A stretch of DNA of 64,000 bases. It comes from Ulota crispa. Its lineage: Eukaryota; Streptophyta; Bryopsida; Orthotrichales; Orthotrichaceae. The translations under genes were made by a program, and so were the position numbers. Positions 21,499 to 34,699 of the stretch are shown in pieces. The notes under the pieces were generated by a model. That model was not told where the DNA came from. It made no database searches and worked only from the letters and a program-made list of their open reading frames with translations. Position 1 is the first letter of the stretch. The number at the start of each line of letters is the position of its first letter. The stretch spans positions 6,464,727 through 6,528,726 of the forward strand of contig OY987245.1 in NCBI GenBank assembly GCA_963920765.1. The letters run 5' to 3'.

Positions 21499-24400
21499 AC
21501 TTCTGCATTATTGCACTCTCTAGTTGTTACCACAATGAGGTAAGAAGTGGTTATTATACATAATTGGTCATTATTGTTACTCTCCTAGTTGCTAAATCTA
21601 GTAGATGTCTTGGCAATGCTTCTTTTCATCTTAATCTCTTTAAGTTGCATCAACCCCAAAACAACCCTGGAATTTCTTGAGCTTCTAGGAATTTGCTCTA
21701 ATTTGAACAAAAAGCCAACATTTTGATAAGTTATATCAATTATTTTTGAACTCTAACCGTATAAAATCAAACTAGATATGTTAAAGATCACATTAGAAAA
21801 GAAAACACAACAGTATCTCTTATGGATTGAAAATTATAATGTTTGATCATGAGGGTGTTAAAACTGTGAAAATGAATTGAAGTCTTTCAATCTTCTTTTT
21901 ACATGTCAAATTTTAAAAAATTGGTCATCAAAAGAATATGAGATTAAAGGGACTAACATGCATAACCCCAATCAATTTATGACTTCTCAAAACCTATTCT
22001 TCAAAAAATTTAAATGATTTTCTAATTTGATTTTTTCTCATAGATTTAATGTATTTGAGGCTGTTTCCCTTCCATGTAAACAAGCGCAAACTCTCTTTAA
22101 AGAAATTACAAGCAAGTGCCCTTCTGAGTACAAAACACCACATCTATTATAGGCATCTAATTTTGTTAAAGTAAATAAGAAGATGGATCTTGAAATGAAC
22201 AAATAACTTTAAAGAAATAATAATTCAAGCTTCGTTGTGAGTTTGGCATAAATTAACAAGATATTTCTCCCAAGTCTTTTATTTGGGTTGCATGAGATAG
22301 TGCAAGTGATTCCAAATAAACAAATTCAAATTTGTGTATAATTTGAAGTTTTCTATACAAAATAAGAAACAAAAAAACAGCTTAGTTTATATTAGGTGAA
22401 TTGTTAAGTTGAGACAACAATTCTCTTTTTGGAAGAAACCATAGCCAATTTTCAATAATTTTAGGATCTACCAATAAGCTTATTGGAAAACCAAGTTATG
22501 AGTTGCAATTATTCAACATTGCAGGAAAGCAAAAATTGTTTTTAATGTAATAATAAACTTTAAGCTAATTTAGATTTGTGACAAAAACTACTGGAAGAAT
22601 TTTAAATTATTGACTTTCATGTCATATTGGCTAGTGCAATCTGGATCCAAGCATGTGGATATGATCATATTTTCATGTTCTATAACTTCTATTTCAATGT
22701 CATCTTCACATTCTTTTCTTTAGTTGCACTCTACAACATGTTTTTGTAGTCTTTAATATTTAGAGGCAATTCCTATTGTTCCCGAAATTTGACTAGTTTT
22801 TCAAAACCTAACTAATCAAAAGGCAAGACGTTGAAACTTGTTGCTTTACACTAGTCCTAAGTTCCAATTTCTAGATCACTTAGAAATGCCTACTTAGCAA
22901 CACCCTATGTCATCAAAAATTTGAAACCTAGTTTAAAAGTTAGATCCAAGGTCTCCAACCAAGACCCAAATCTAAACAAGCTTGATGAAGATTGCATAAG
23001 AAATCAATATCAATGATGTAAAATAATAAAATACAAGTTATATTTTATATTATGCAAGCTCTTTGAATGGCATAAAAGAGAAAAACTATATTTTCTTCTT
23101 GGACACTAAGACATGGAGGTATATTTTTTGCATTTATCTTGAAGAGCCATGCCAAGCACATGTAGCACTCCTTGATCTACAAGGACCACAAGAGTGTTGC
23201 TTGCTTTTATGGGCAATGCTAGAGGAATTGAAGAACTAGCCCTTATGCTTGAATGCAATCCCAACTCATCATGATCCTATTGGCTTAATCATAAGCTTCC
23301 CGTATAGTTGATTCCTTACCAAATTTAAAATTAGGAGCATAATTTGAAAGCTAAAAAGAGGGACAAAAATTAAAACTTGAATTATGGATTATTTCCTTAT
23401 CAAGCTCTCATTTTTGCCAAGTGCTATTTAGCACCAATGCGTATGCCATGTTTAGCAATGTCCATTTCACCATTTTAGAACTTGAAAATCCCTCAAATTA
23501 ACCCTTAAAGGTCCGTGCATCCAAAAAGTGGATGCGCCTTGGTCAACCCTAATTGTAACTTTCAATATATCAAACTTTTATACGTGACTCAAACTAAGAA
23601 AATGAAGCTTGATAAGTTTCCTTTCTATTCTATTTATTTTTTTGAAAAATGTCAAAAATTGAAAGAGTTATTGTCATTGAAAGCTCCAAGTGTTAGAATC
23701 CAAAAAACACAATATGGTGTATTTTTCATTCATACTTTCTACTCTTTAAATGCATTTAAAAATTAAATTACAAAATTAAATTTTTCATTCTACCATTCAT
23801 TTATATAAGAACTTACATATTCTTTTAATATATATTCTAATTGATATGATTTTATTTCCACATTTAGCTTTATAAAATCACAATAATTCAATTTCCATCA
23901 AATTCATTGAAAAAAATAAAGTAAATAGAAAACAAATGTGTCTTCTAGCAAAAAATATCAAAGTTTTATAAATGAATTAAATATAAGGATAAAATTGGTT
24001 TGATAATCAAATTTGACTTTAAATTCTTTGTTGTGGGTGTTTTGGGTGTAAAAATATAAATAACCAATTTAAATATTTTCACACTAATCTTTAATGTTGT
24101 TTGTACCTCTTGAAAAAAATTCAAGTAATTTGGATTTTTTTTGCTATTTTAACTTGTTTATGTTCATTTTTTGAAAAAATAATAATAACAATTACAATTT
24201 TTCATGAAACGAAGTGAAATTTCTTGCAATGATATATCATTCATAGTTTCAAGCAATAAAAACACATATATTTTGTTTGAACACACTTTAAAAGGCAAAA
24301 TTGAACTTAGACATGAAGTTTGACCATTTCAAAATGGATCAAGTCCTTTAGGGGTTAAGCAAATGTATTGTAGATTCAAAACAATACACTATTAGCTTAA

Positions 24401-26009
24401 TAGTATATTGGTGGTAAAGTATTAATGGCTTTAGGAGGCTTCTATTTTGGGATTTTTTTCAAATTTTTTACTTCCTCTTCATCTTGTATACACCACCAAT
24501 TATATTTATCTATTTATGACGTATCTAAATTTCAAAAATAATATTCCAAAAAGGTGTTTTGACTTGCAAAACATCAATGTATACTTGCAAAATGTTGATG
24601 GACATTTCTAAATCAAAAAATGCATGCAAAACAAACATAAAGGTCATTGATATCATGGAAATTTCAACTAGGTCAATGCATTCATGCCTCAAATTTTGAC
24701 ACCTTTGTCTTATTTTCTCAACATTCAAATATGTAATGAGTTTTGAATTTGGTAAGGGATTGACTAGACGGAGAAGGGAAGAATCTGTTATTTTGTCCCC
24801 AGCTCTACTCTGTATATTCCTTTCATAAACTCACGTAATACCTAAATACCCCCAAACAGCCTTGAATTGTTTTGACTACCACAGTACTAAACAAAATATT
24901 AACACAAAAACTTCCAAAATTGGTATAGTGCAGCCTAAATTAACAATTTTTTGGCCAAAAATTTCAAATAGTTGTCGATTTTGAATGTCAATAACAAATT
25001 TTTGGTCAACAATAATTTTAATCTATTTTCATAACGTTTATTCTAAGACCTTTTTGCTCATAGTTATAAAGAGTTTAACTTATTGAGAGGTGTTATGAAT
25101 AGCTCATATAGTTGTTAGGTCTTTGTTGCTTTATGATATCTTGCACCGTAGCTACTTCACAAACAAACAAATCAAGAACAAAGAAAAAGGAGTAGGATGT
25201 ACTTAATATATTCATCATATGTCTCAAACAAAATTCCAAAAAGATACAAGGAGTGTCCCATTCATTTGGCGTATCCATAACTAAGAGAATTTAATGGGGC
25301 TGACTGGTCCACCTGGTTGTTTTAAAGGACACTGGGCTCACTATATTTCTCCAGTGCTGTCTTTTATGAATTGCATGTTGTTGGCTGCAGAGATGACAAA
25401 AAGGGCTGCAGGTCAAGGATTATTCTCGTTTTCGCAAATAAAATTTTGAGGCAAGGTAAAGTATCCTCTTGTTGATAATTCTTTCATTGTACGCAGAGTG
25501 AAAATGACCCCATTTCAATCAAACAAGTGTGCCCAAAAATAAATCTAAGAATGAAAAATTAGGGCCGGATTTCGTACACATTTTGTTTGGAATGAGAATT
25601 GCTTTGATTATTTAGGGACTCACAATTGCTACATTGTAGGAAGTTATTTGTTTTAAATGGGCATCAATGTTAATGGTTGGTGTGGTTGCTTTGAGTTGAC
25701 AGAACCTTTATAAATGAATTTTCACTTGGCTACAATGGTCAAACAAAGCGGCTAAGGAGATTGTTAGTGAGATTCATAATGGACAATTGGACATTGGTAT
25801 TGTCCTTTATGGGGGGCATTTACAAACAGTATCATAGTACTATTTGTGATTTTGTCACATAGATACAATTTGAAAGTTTATTGGGATTTTTACTTTGCAT
25901 TTTATTCAACAAATGAAAATCCTAATAAAATTTTAATGATGAATATGTAGCATAGCAAGCGTCAACTGCTGTTTTTCTATAAAAAATTTATTCTTGAAGA
26001 AGGTGTGAT
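21499..26009. other. Large gene-free AT-rich region
   Basis: No supported gene, RNA gene or clear element in about 4.5 kb. Short frames here lack sequence complexity. The terms GTGAACCGCCCC and CTTCCAAAATTGG recall the dispersed family around the 22-bp array, but the copies are too decayed to delimit. Confidence 0.45.
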
Positions 26010-26011
26010 TA

Positions 26012-26450
26012 AGGTAGGAGCACCTCTCCCTATGGGTGTCCTGATCCCCAAGACCTATTGTGTCCCGATCCCCAAGACCTATTGTGTCAAACTTGTTAGT
26101 GATTGATATATATTGGCTATGGGTGACAAAGTGATGGTTATGAGTTACAAAGTGATCATAGTTATGAGTTACAAAGTGATGGTTATGAGTGCTCCATCTC
26201 ACTGTTTAAGAATTCCTCAAGTTATCATTATGAACTTGTGAGCACACTAAAGACATTTCCTACACACAACTATACATTTTTAGTGATTTTGGACTTTGAA
26301 AAATCTTTACTAACAAATATTTACAACTATAACTTTCAAATTGATACCAATATTTTTAATTTCCTCTTCCTATACTATTTTTTTTCAAAGTTCATCAACT
26401 GGTTTTCCTACCCAAAACCCTTAGTTTCAAGCTTATGAGTGCTTCTACCT
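26012..26450. mobile_element. TA-flanked MITE, GAGCACC type, long copy
   Basis: Starts AGGTAGGAGCACC, ends GAGTGCTTCTACCT, with TA at 26010-26011 and 26451-26452. The left part contains a duplicated TGTCC(C)GATCCCCAAGACC block and repeated GTTATGAGTTACAAAGTGAT units, which lengthen it to 439 bp. It abuts the exon-like sequence that follows. Confidence 0.7.
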
Positions 26451-26452
26451 TA

Positions 26453-26861
26453 CCCCTATTGTCGCATTTCGTTGGGCTCCCACCGTGACGACAATCGACA
26501 TGTGCGTACGCCAGCACTTCCTAGTTCCTCATTATCATGGAGGCATTGGTTGGCCTGGGCCCCCGGGGCATATGATTATTAAGAATTGCCAGTAAGTGCA
26601 GTACAGTGCAATGCAGAAGGGTACCGGCATACTCAAGTGATGGACAAGCAAAACCTCACAAAGAGAAGGTGGACATTTGCACAGGTTGGAAAAAGATTGG
26701 AGTGCAGTGAAAAAATGACATGTAGTCTGCAATTGATCATGAGCTTACTAATGATTTGCGTCAGAGAGAGCATGGTGGGTTCACAGGCCTCACCCAGCTG
26801 GAGTACCACAAGACCAAGAGAGGTTCAATCTGTCCTTATAGCGCTGGCTTGTTTTTCCAAG
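26453..26861 (+). pseudogene. Partial or degraded gene, exon-like fragments, family unknown
   Basis: Two stretches look like coding exons in an otherwise AT-rich desert. The first (26453-26591) reads in frame with residues such as RQHFLVPHYHGGIGWPGPPG and GHMIIKNC, ending at a strong donor CA|GTAAGT. The second (about 26719-26861) reads DHELTNDLRQREHGG and FTGLTQLEYHKTKRGS, ending at CAA|GTAAGG. Both have higher GC and normal amino-acid variety. Between them VDICTGWKKIGVQ may be another piece. No start, no further exons and no family could be recognised. A TA-flanked element ends directly upstream, so the 5' part may be lost or displaced. It may be a gene relic or part of a gene with distant exons. 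Confidence 0.45.
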
Positions 26862-26937
26862 TAAGGTTCCTATAGTATGCAAACTCCTTGAGGGTGGCTT
26901 GAGAGTAGCCTCTTCGTTTGCAAAGCTTTCTAGCACC

Positions 26938-27098
26938 AATAAGGGTGTCCTTCCATGTGAGGGGGTGGCCGGTGAAGCTAATTGTAGCTCACTGCTAATA
27001 TGTTAAATGGGAGTTCCGATTTTTCTAGAATCTCATCCAACTAATTATTGGTGAGTTTCATTAGCCACCCCCTCTTATGGAAGGACGCCTTTAGGGGT
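26938..27098. mobile_element. Small foldback element
   Basis: AAGGGTGTCCTTCCATGTGA followed by GGGGGTGGC on the left pairs with GCCACCCCCTCTTATGGAAGG and ACGCCTTT on the right. About 160 bp; superfamily not assigned. Confidence 0.6.
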
Positions 27099-27516
27099 AA
27101 TTCACACTATGTCCCATATCTCATCTTTGTAAGTCTCACCTCAATGCATGATCTCAACTTCTTCAGGTTATTAAGAGCAACAACAAGTGCTAATGAAAGT
27201 CTAGAATATTTTTTGCAAAAATGTTGGTGGAATTTGGGCTAAAAGTTGGGTTCATCAAAATGGTCAACTCAAACCTCAAGTGAAATTCCATCTTCTAGGT
27301 GCCAAAATTGTCAAAAAGTATTGCCATATAAGTAAAATGCAGTGATTCAAGATGTGGAACTTGAAACATAGTGCAAATTGCCAAAACCTTATTTTGGCTC
27401 TCAATCAATGAGATCTTAAGATTTTAATAAGACGTGGGACATGGGGCATAGTGTGAATAGCCCCAAAGCAGCATCTCATTAGGCACAATGTATTTTCAAG
27501 ATAGTTCACTACAAAA

Positions 27517-27764
27517 AACACCATATTCATTAAATTGGGAAAAAGAGTATATTTTGGGACTTTGAGGTGATCACCTCAAACCAACCTTGCAACGTTTTTT
27601 TTGGTACACGTGCCCTCACTTGAGAGGAAGAATTTGTGAGGGAAAAAATCTTAGTGGCTATGAGTGAATCTAATACCTTTGAATACGCTTTAAAGTAACT
27701 TTTTGGATTTGAGGGGAAAACAAAGTGAGACACCTCTTTTTCCCAAATTAATGAATATGGTGTT
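27517..27764. mobile_element. 4-bp-TSD-family MITE (AACACCATATT ends)
   Basis: Ends AACACCATATTCATTAAATTGGG / CCCAAATTAATGAATATGGTGTT in inverted orientation, 248 bp. Inner signatures are GGTGATCACCTCAAACC, GTGCCCTCACTTGAGAGGA and AAAAATCTTAGTGGC, shared with all other copies. No matching flanking duplication at this copy. Confidence 0.78.
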
Positions 27765-29495
27765 AGAAGGGCTTATTGTTAGTTCACAATACTTATGTCC
27801 CATGTCTCTATTTTATGAGTTCCCCCTTTGATTCTATTGCTCAACTTTTGTTGCAGTGTAAAGGGGAAAAAGAAATATCAACAACGTGGTTGAATGTTTT
27901 ATGCAAAAGCGTTGTTAATTTTAGATTCTCAATTTTGAGTTTTATTTTTGTTGAATATTGAATTGAAGTTCCACTTTTTTAATGCCAAAACATTCAAACA
28001 TTGTTTTCATGTAGGCATATTTCTAACTTGAGAAGGATTTGGAACTGGGATACAAGTTGAACTCACGGGCCCAAATTCGAAAGGGCAGAAAGAGATACTA
28101 GAAAAAAAAAAAGAAAAAAAAGCGTGAATGTATTTTTGCCAATTAGCTATTGGGACTTGGTTCCCACGTTGGGTTTTTCTTGCTTGGTGGGCATACAATT
28201 TCTGAAGCAAAGTCCTACTTTCTTGGCACCAAAACTTCCAAATACTGTTACCAATTAGACATTTTAAAACATTTATTACCAATTAGACATTTTAATACAT
28301 TTGAACCTAGTCTTGCGACATATTTTGAAATAAGAAGTCTAATTATTAGTATTTTTATTTGTTAAATTCTCACAATTAAACAGACCTGAAACTTGGAACT
28401 TAAGACACGGTGAACCACCCCTGAATCCTTATCATCTCCTTTATTGGGTGAGTAATGGTTGCAATTATTTCAAATGTATTTAAAATTAGAAATTTCTATA
28501 ATATGTGTAAAGTTGTGTTATAATTGAATTTATACCACATTAAGACTGCTAGCACCAACAATTTTAAGGTAATCACAATTGCAATCACAAGAGCAGTGAT
28601 CCCAAATGTGATTTCAAAATTAGCTCGAATGGTAAAAAACAATGCTACATATGCTGAAAACTCAAATTTAACATATTGATATATAGCCTTATTGTAGCTT
28701 GCCAAAATTTCTAAAATTTCTCACATTTGCAAACATGCACAGTGGATGACAAGATGGAGCACAACCCTCATAAAAAAAATGCAATCAATATGGACCTTTA
28801 AAATTTTATTTGAAGCGCAAATTTTTAAATGTATAATTGTTATACTGACTTTTGTTTATAATATTTTTAAGCAAGTCAAGACATTCTTGGTAGTATACGA
28901 TTAAAATGTTTTGCAATTATTGTCCTTCTGTTGGAGTATACAAATATACCTATCTTAATCACACTAATCATTATACACACTCAAATTTTAAAATTTAATT
29001 TTATAATGTTAATTTTATGTTTAGTTTTTATGAGTTTTTCAAAAAGCCATCTTCAATGAATGTTCCATAGTAGGATTGCTAATTTCGCAAAGTACGCCTG
29101 AATTTCTAAGGGTATGTTCATGTTGGTGTTAGGATGGGTATCAGCAATATGAATGCAGTTTAAAAGTGTGTCCAAATGCATCTAAATTTTCTTTGCAGCT
29201 ACCACTCTTGACACCAAGTATACACATATCCTAAGCTCCAAGTTCTATAATATTAAAAAATCAATTATGTCATAGGTAAAACTAACAATCATGTGTTTTT
29301 ACTATAAAGCATCAAGTGTTTATTTGTGCACATGAAATTTGCAATACTTTATTAAACTATAAATTTGAAATTCTCTATTAGAGAGGGATGAGGGAGAGGA
29401 AAAGACAAGAAAAGGGAGGGTAAAAAGTCACATGAAATTTAAAAGGGTAGCGAGAGGAAATGGAAGGGAAAGTGAGGGTGAAAAAAGAAGGCATA
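27765..29495. other. Gene-free AT-rich spacer
   Basis: No gene seen. A tandem pair of ACCAATTAGACATTTTAA units lies near 28250-28295. The segment near 28590-28680 (CAGTGATCCCAAATGTGAT) resembles 51455-51540, a small dispersed repeat. Confidence 0.45.
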
Positions 29496-29817
29496 TGGTA
29501 GGAGGCTCATAAACCGCCTAGGCTCTAAAACTGCCCACCTTCTCAAGTGTACTCCATTTATACATGTTATTATTCATAGTTTTTGACAGTGTACAAGGAA
29601 TGTACATTTGAGGAGGTGGGCGGTTTAGAGCCCTATGCCATTTCAACTTCAAAATTTCATAACTAATTCCACAAAGCTTCAAAAAATATGAAACAACTTG
29701 GGTTAGATGCCAATTCCTCTTGACTTTTGAGGAAAATTTGAAAAATATTTCAAAAAGTTTCACCTCCCCAAAATTCCGTTTCAGCCCTTAGATGGTTGGT
29801 TTATGAGCCTCCTACCT
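29496..29817. mobile_element. TA-flanked MITE, GGCTCATAAAC type
   Basis: Starts TGGTAGGAGGCTCATAAACC and ends GGTTTATGAGCCTCCTACCT, with TA at 29494-29495 and 29818-29819. It is strongly similar throughout to 7444-7768 (for example GCCACCTTCTCAA-like and TTTCATAACTAATTCCACAA). Confidence 0.8.
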
Positions 29818-29819
29818 TA

Positions 29820-32514
29820 GAGGAACAAGTTGAATAAGATACACATTAGAAATAGAGAAATAAGAAGTAGGTAAGAGTGCACAAAGCACAGACAAGGCAT
29901 ACGTGTGGTAGGAATGAAACTGTCAATATTCATAAACAAGCATGTAGAATACGGATGTAAACTACTCTATTCATCCAAAATTGCAAATGTCCCTTTTCCA
30001 ATTGCATTACCTTGGAGTAAAAAAATAAGAAAAACGAAAATTTCCAAATGTGATTTGACGTGTGTTGTTTATTTGAATTCGTGAATATTGTGTGAACAAA
30101 TTTACACAACCTAAGAAATTCTTGAAATTCACATGAATATGCAATTATACAACGTAGCTACAGAGAATTGTGAGGATGTACCTTTAGCCAAAATGTAGTT
30201 ATACCATTCCTAGATTTAGGAGTGTTTTAGCAAGAACTTCTTGCCTCCTTTAAAAAAAATTTGAATGGATTTGGAGACACAAAACCAGTATTGTAACTGT
30301 CAGGGGAAGCAGATTCAAAAATTGGACTGTTGGAGATCATTGCCAGTTCCCAGTTCCCAGTTCCCAGTTCCCACAGCTCACTTTCCAAGTTTAGGAATTC
30401 CTATAATCAACAACCGGGGTACAGTTCAGCCAAAGTTTGACCCCCATTTTAGAGGGTGGCCCAATTTGGGCCCGGGCTGAACTGACCTCCTCATTGCCCC
30501 TGCCTGGATGAATGGGGACTTGGGGTTTTGTCCACGATACATCCATATTTTGGATCATGGTGGAAAAATTCCATAATAGGGTAAAATTAATAATTTGTCC
30601 ATATCTCCCTCTGTGATTCTAGATTATTCTAGATTAAAGCAGGGTCTCTAAATCCAAATATGAATCCAAAATTTTGAAATTCAATCTCCAAATGATAAAT
30701 TTTTAAAATCTCATTTTTTTGAAATGTCAATTGATTGAACTATCGATCTCATTCATCCAAGAAAAGGACAATGAGGGGTCCGTTTACCCTGGCCCCCAAT
30801 TTGGAGTCTTCTTCTGGGATCCCTAAAATTTCTATCTAGGTGATTTCTAGTCTAAACCTCCCTCATCTTGACACCGGCTGCAGGGAATTTTGTATGGGTT
30901 TCATTGGTTGAGCAACACACATCCTCAAATACAAATGGTTACGGGAAAAAATGATAGAACCATCCATGTGTGCACATTCATTCATAAAGCTGGTTAATGT
31001 TGGTGACCTTCATCCAGTAGCCCACTTGATGTTTTGTTGAGGGGAATTTGACTCTTTCATCCATTTTTCACTCAAAATTTTAGTATAATGAGAACCAGTG
31101 CAAAAACGAGGTAAGTTTTGTCAAAATCTCCTGAAAGGATTCCCTGATTGGATACCAGTGTAGTCAAATGTGTCTAAATTTAGTAGAAATTACTGATTCC
31201 TAGTTTCTCCCAAATAAACAAAACCACGGTACGTGTTAACCCCTACATTCCCATTGTCCGTACGGGGACAAAATGGATTCTGGGGACAAAATGGATTCTA
31301 GGTAGGCTCATACATTGTCAATATTTATTGTGATTTTTTAAAACTTTTTGTGAAGATGCAAAAGATAGAGAGCTTTATGTACATATAATTTTCATGCTAA
31401 TCCGACTTATGGATTAGAAGTTAGAGTGGAAAAACCTCAGATTTTTGATTGGGGGCAGGGTGGGCATGACAAAAAAAATCCACTTTCAGCTGGGGTAGCG
31501 CAATGTGGGCAACAAGTCCAAAAACTATAAAAAAAAAATCCAATTTTTTAATTGAAAAAAATAAAAAATGTTGCAAGGACAATACAGGTAGTTTACCCTA
31601 TTATCACTCCGCTCTTATTTTCATTTTTTTTTGTCTTCAAAAATTCATGTCTTTTAGAGTTTAGTTTCAAATTCAAATTTACAAGTATTGTAAGAAAGGC
31701 TTTAGAGTCCTTTACTATTTGTGAAATTTCTGTTCCATTTGACTAAAATTTGCAAAAGATACAGTGTATGAGCTATGAAAACCTTAGTTAGATATACAAA
31801 TTATTGCCCCCGCGCCTTAGCTAAAGCAATGTCAGTTGCAAAATATCAAAAATAAATGAAAATTGTCTACCAAGTTAGCACTTATGGATGACCATAGAGG
31901 TCAAGGAAAGGAAGAAGAAGTTCAAAGATGAAAATGACAAAATATTATCATGTATGACAATGAAAATCTCTAAGGAAGTGGTAAGGAAGTGATAAGGAAG
32001 TGATAATAGGGCAACTTCAAATTTGAGTTGAACCTTGACCTTACCTCATTGTAACCTTGATAACTATTTCATACTCCACTCATTTAGGAATTTGGAACTT
32101 GATACAAAACCTTAACTTGATTATTTTTCAAATGAGACCATAACCATGTCATTTGATATATTATAACTATTTTTTATTGATTTTTTGTTTAAGGCCCAAT
32201 GATAATAGGGTAAACTACCTGTATGGTTGTTTTCATAAATCTCTGTTTTTATTTTTGTTTTTGTTTATTTTATTTTATTTATTTTGAAATTGGGAACACA
32301 AAGGGTTATCACTAGTTCCAATTTTCAGAGTTGCCCATAGTCTTGAGAATGTTATTGAAGGCATTGACCCTTCTACATTTAATTAGAAATGGAGAAATTG
32401 GTTGTTTTTTGTTTTTTTGACTTGTGGAGAATGTGTATGGTATTTGATTACCATTTAGATCTTGAATTTATGAAAGCATGAAATGGGAATAGCATTTTTC
32501 AAAATGGCATGTGT
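29820..32514. other. Gene-free region with a short 7-bp repeat
   Basis: Four units of CAGTTCC lie at 30344-30371. Around 31243-31310 the sequence GGACAAAATGGATTCT occurs twice in tandem and again near 61100, a small dispersed repeat. No gene recognised. Confidence 0.45.
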
Positions 32515-32698
32515 ATTGTCAATTTGAAGCACATGCTTGCATTACAAGATTTTATTAGAGGTGTTCCTTATCTTTGTTACATCTTAAAATTGGCATAGAT
32601 ATTACTATTGTCAATTTGAAGCACATGCTTGCATTACAAGATTTTATTAGAGGTGTTCCTTATCTTCGTTACATCTTAAAATTGGCATAGATATTACT
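32515..32698. repeat. 92-bp tandem duplication
   Basis: ATTGTCAATTTGAAGCACAT begins both units, at 32515 and 32607. The copies differ at a single visible base (TCTTTGTTAC versus TCTTCGTTAC), so the duplication is recent. Confidence 0.9.
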
Positions 32699-32925
32699 GA
32701 CATGACCCTCATCATAATAAAATTAGAAATTCAAAACTTGTTGTGGAACTTCTTTTTGCAAATGGCGGTCAAAGGCATCTGAAATTTTAGGGCAGCTCCC
32801 AAAAAACTTGTCTCCTCACTTTGAGTGTAATTATCTTCCGATTTGTACAATCAAATTTGATGATTTTTTTACCATATGATCCTAGACAATTGAAGCATTG
32901 GATCCTACAATTACATTATTATTTA

Positions 32926-32929
<4 letters not shown>

Positions 32930-33014
<85 letters not shown>
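32930..33014. repeat. (TA)n microsatellite
   Basis: About 40 uninterrupted TA dinucleotides. A second short TA run lies at about 33691-33708. Confidence 0.97.
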
Positions 33015-33016
<2 letters not shown>

Positions 33017-33614
33017 TTGAATGAATGCAACACAATTGGCAATTTTGAGTGGTTTTTGATAGAAAGTGGGTCTCCGGGACTTTACGGGTTAAACTTGAAA
33101 CTTTGCCACGTTTATCAGTGCAGTAACAGATGAGATCAAATGTGGGATCACAATGGCTACCATCTTTCTTTAATGTGGTTTCAATAACTACACTAAGTAT
33201 TGTGTTTATGTTGCCTTACCTTGTAAAGTTATCTTGTGACTCATAGCATGGTCATATGGAGATGCATGCAAATTTCTAAATATTAGGATTTCATATGGTT
33301 TACAACTTGAACATTATGAGGTTGTTTCATGGCAACTTTGTTGTTGTAGCTCGGACCTTTGAAATTGTTTCATTACAATAATTATTGATAATTTTTTTAT
33401 TGTAGCACTCGTAAGAATTAATATAGTGTAAAGTGTCAAGATTTTAGTGTGTGGCAAGGTGAATGCACTCTTTAGTGTAGCTCAAGCAACTAATACCTCC
33501 GAATGTGCTAAATTTATTAAAAAAACGGCACTGTGAGACTGTAGATTATATTGTTTCAGTAGTAGTTTTGCTACCTTTACCAACATTTGTGAATAGTGTT
33601 GACTAGTTTATTAA

Positions 33615-34546
33615 CCCCTAAAGGCCCATGCCATTTATTTTGTGAAAAACAAAGAAAACTGCTACTTTTGGGGGAATGAGAGGAATGGTATATATATATA
33701 TATATATAAATGCAACCGTAGGATCTTGCTCTAGACAGCATGAGGTAATTAGGAAAAAAATCTGAGCTTATTCCAAATAACAAGGAGTGAGATTTTTACA
33801 AATGAAGTGAAGAATTTTTTTTTTTTTCATACTGCCCAAAAATTTCTGATGCCGTTGACCACTCCTATATCAAAAAATATGCTCTACGCAAAGTTGAGGT
33901 TTTTTTTTCCCCATGTAAAAGACCAAGTTAGGTATGTGTGGGAGAAATTTTCAAATCAATTGGAACCATACAACACATGGGAAAAATTTGTAAGTAAAAA
34001 GAAGAAGAGAATGGATCAAAACACTAAATTGTTAAGAATTTAATTATTGAAATGAAAAATGCAAATCCCAACGGTTATAATGTTTTAATAAACAACCTAC
34101 TTCCTTTGGTTTAGTTTTTTTTTCCAAAATACTGAAAATTGAGTAAAATAGAGGACTTCAAAGTTTATTTTTGAGATCAGAGAATCCATAATTGCCTGCA
34201 AACAAAAACTCCTTATAACTTTCATGTCATTCATTGAAATTGAATGATTCAAAGCTACTCATGTATGAAAAAATTTAAAGAATCAGTTTCAAAATTTTAT
34301 TTTAAAAATATATAAATTTTAAAGAAGTTTTTGAACTGCCCAGACAGGCAGCCCTCTCCAAAATTTCAAAAAAACATGCATAACTTCTTCAATAAATGTC
34401 AGAATGAAGAATTTTTTTGATGCCCACGTAGATTTTTGAATTCCCCACTTTCAATAAAAGTTTCAGAAAATTGCATTAAGTAGTTTACTCATAGGTATAT
34501 GACCAAAACCCAAACGGTCCTCAAAGGGACAACGGGCCTTTAGGGG
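33615..34546 (+). mobile_element. TTAA-group element, 930-bp type
   Basis: Flanked by TTAA (33611-33614 and 34547-34550). Ends CCCCTAAAGGCCC / GGGCCTTTAGGGG. The inside aligns with 4475-5403 and 38168-39089 and carries a small TA-repeat expansion near 33691. No transposase coding. Confidence 0.78.
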
Positions 34547-34699
34547 TTAAGAAAAAAATGGGTGAAAAAATGGATGGAATTGTCAAATCCCTCTCACTTC
34601 AAGTTTGTTACCCCCACTTTAGGCTTTTTGGATGTTCAAGCAAGTATTTTCAGTGTAAATACTTAAGGACCAAGATGTTTTTTTTTTGGGGTAACATAG

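Noticed and set aside
25385..25460. Possible small exon after TTGGCTGCAG ending at GCAAG|GTAAAG
   Set aside because: Splice-like ends are present, but the peptide is short, interrupted in two frames and has no partner exons.
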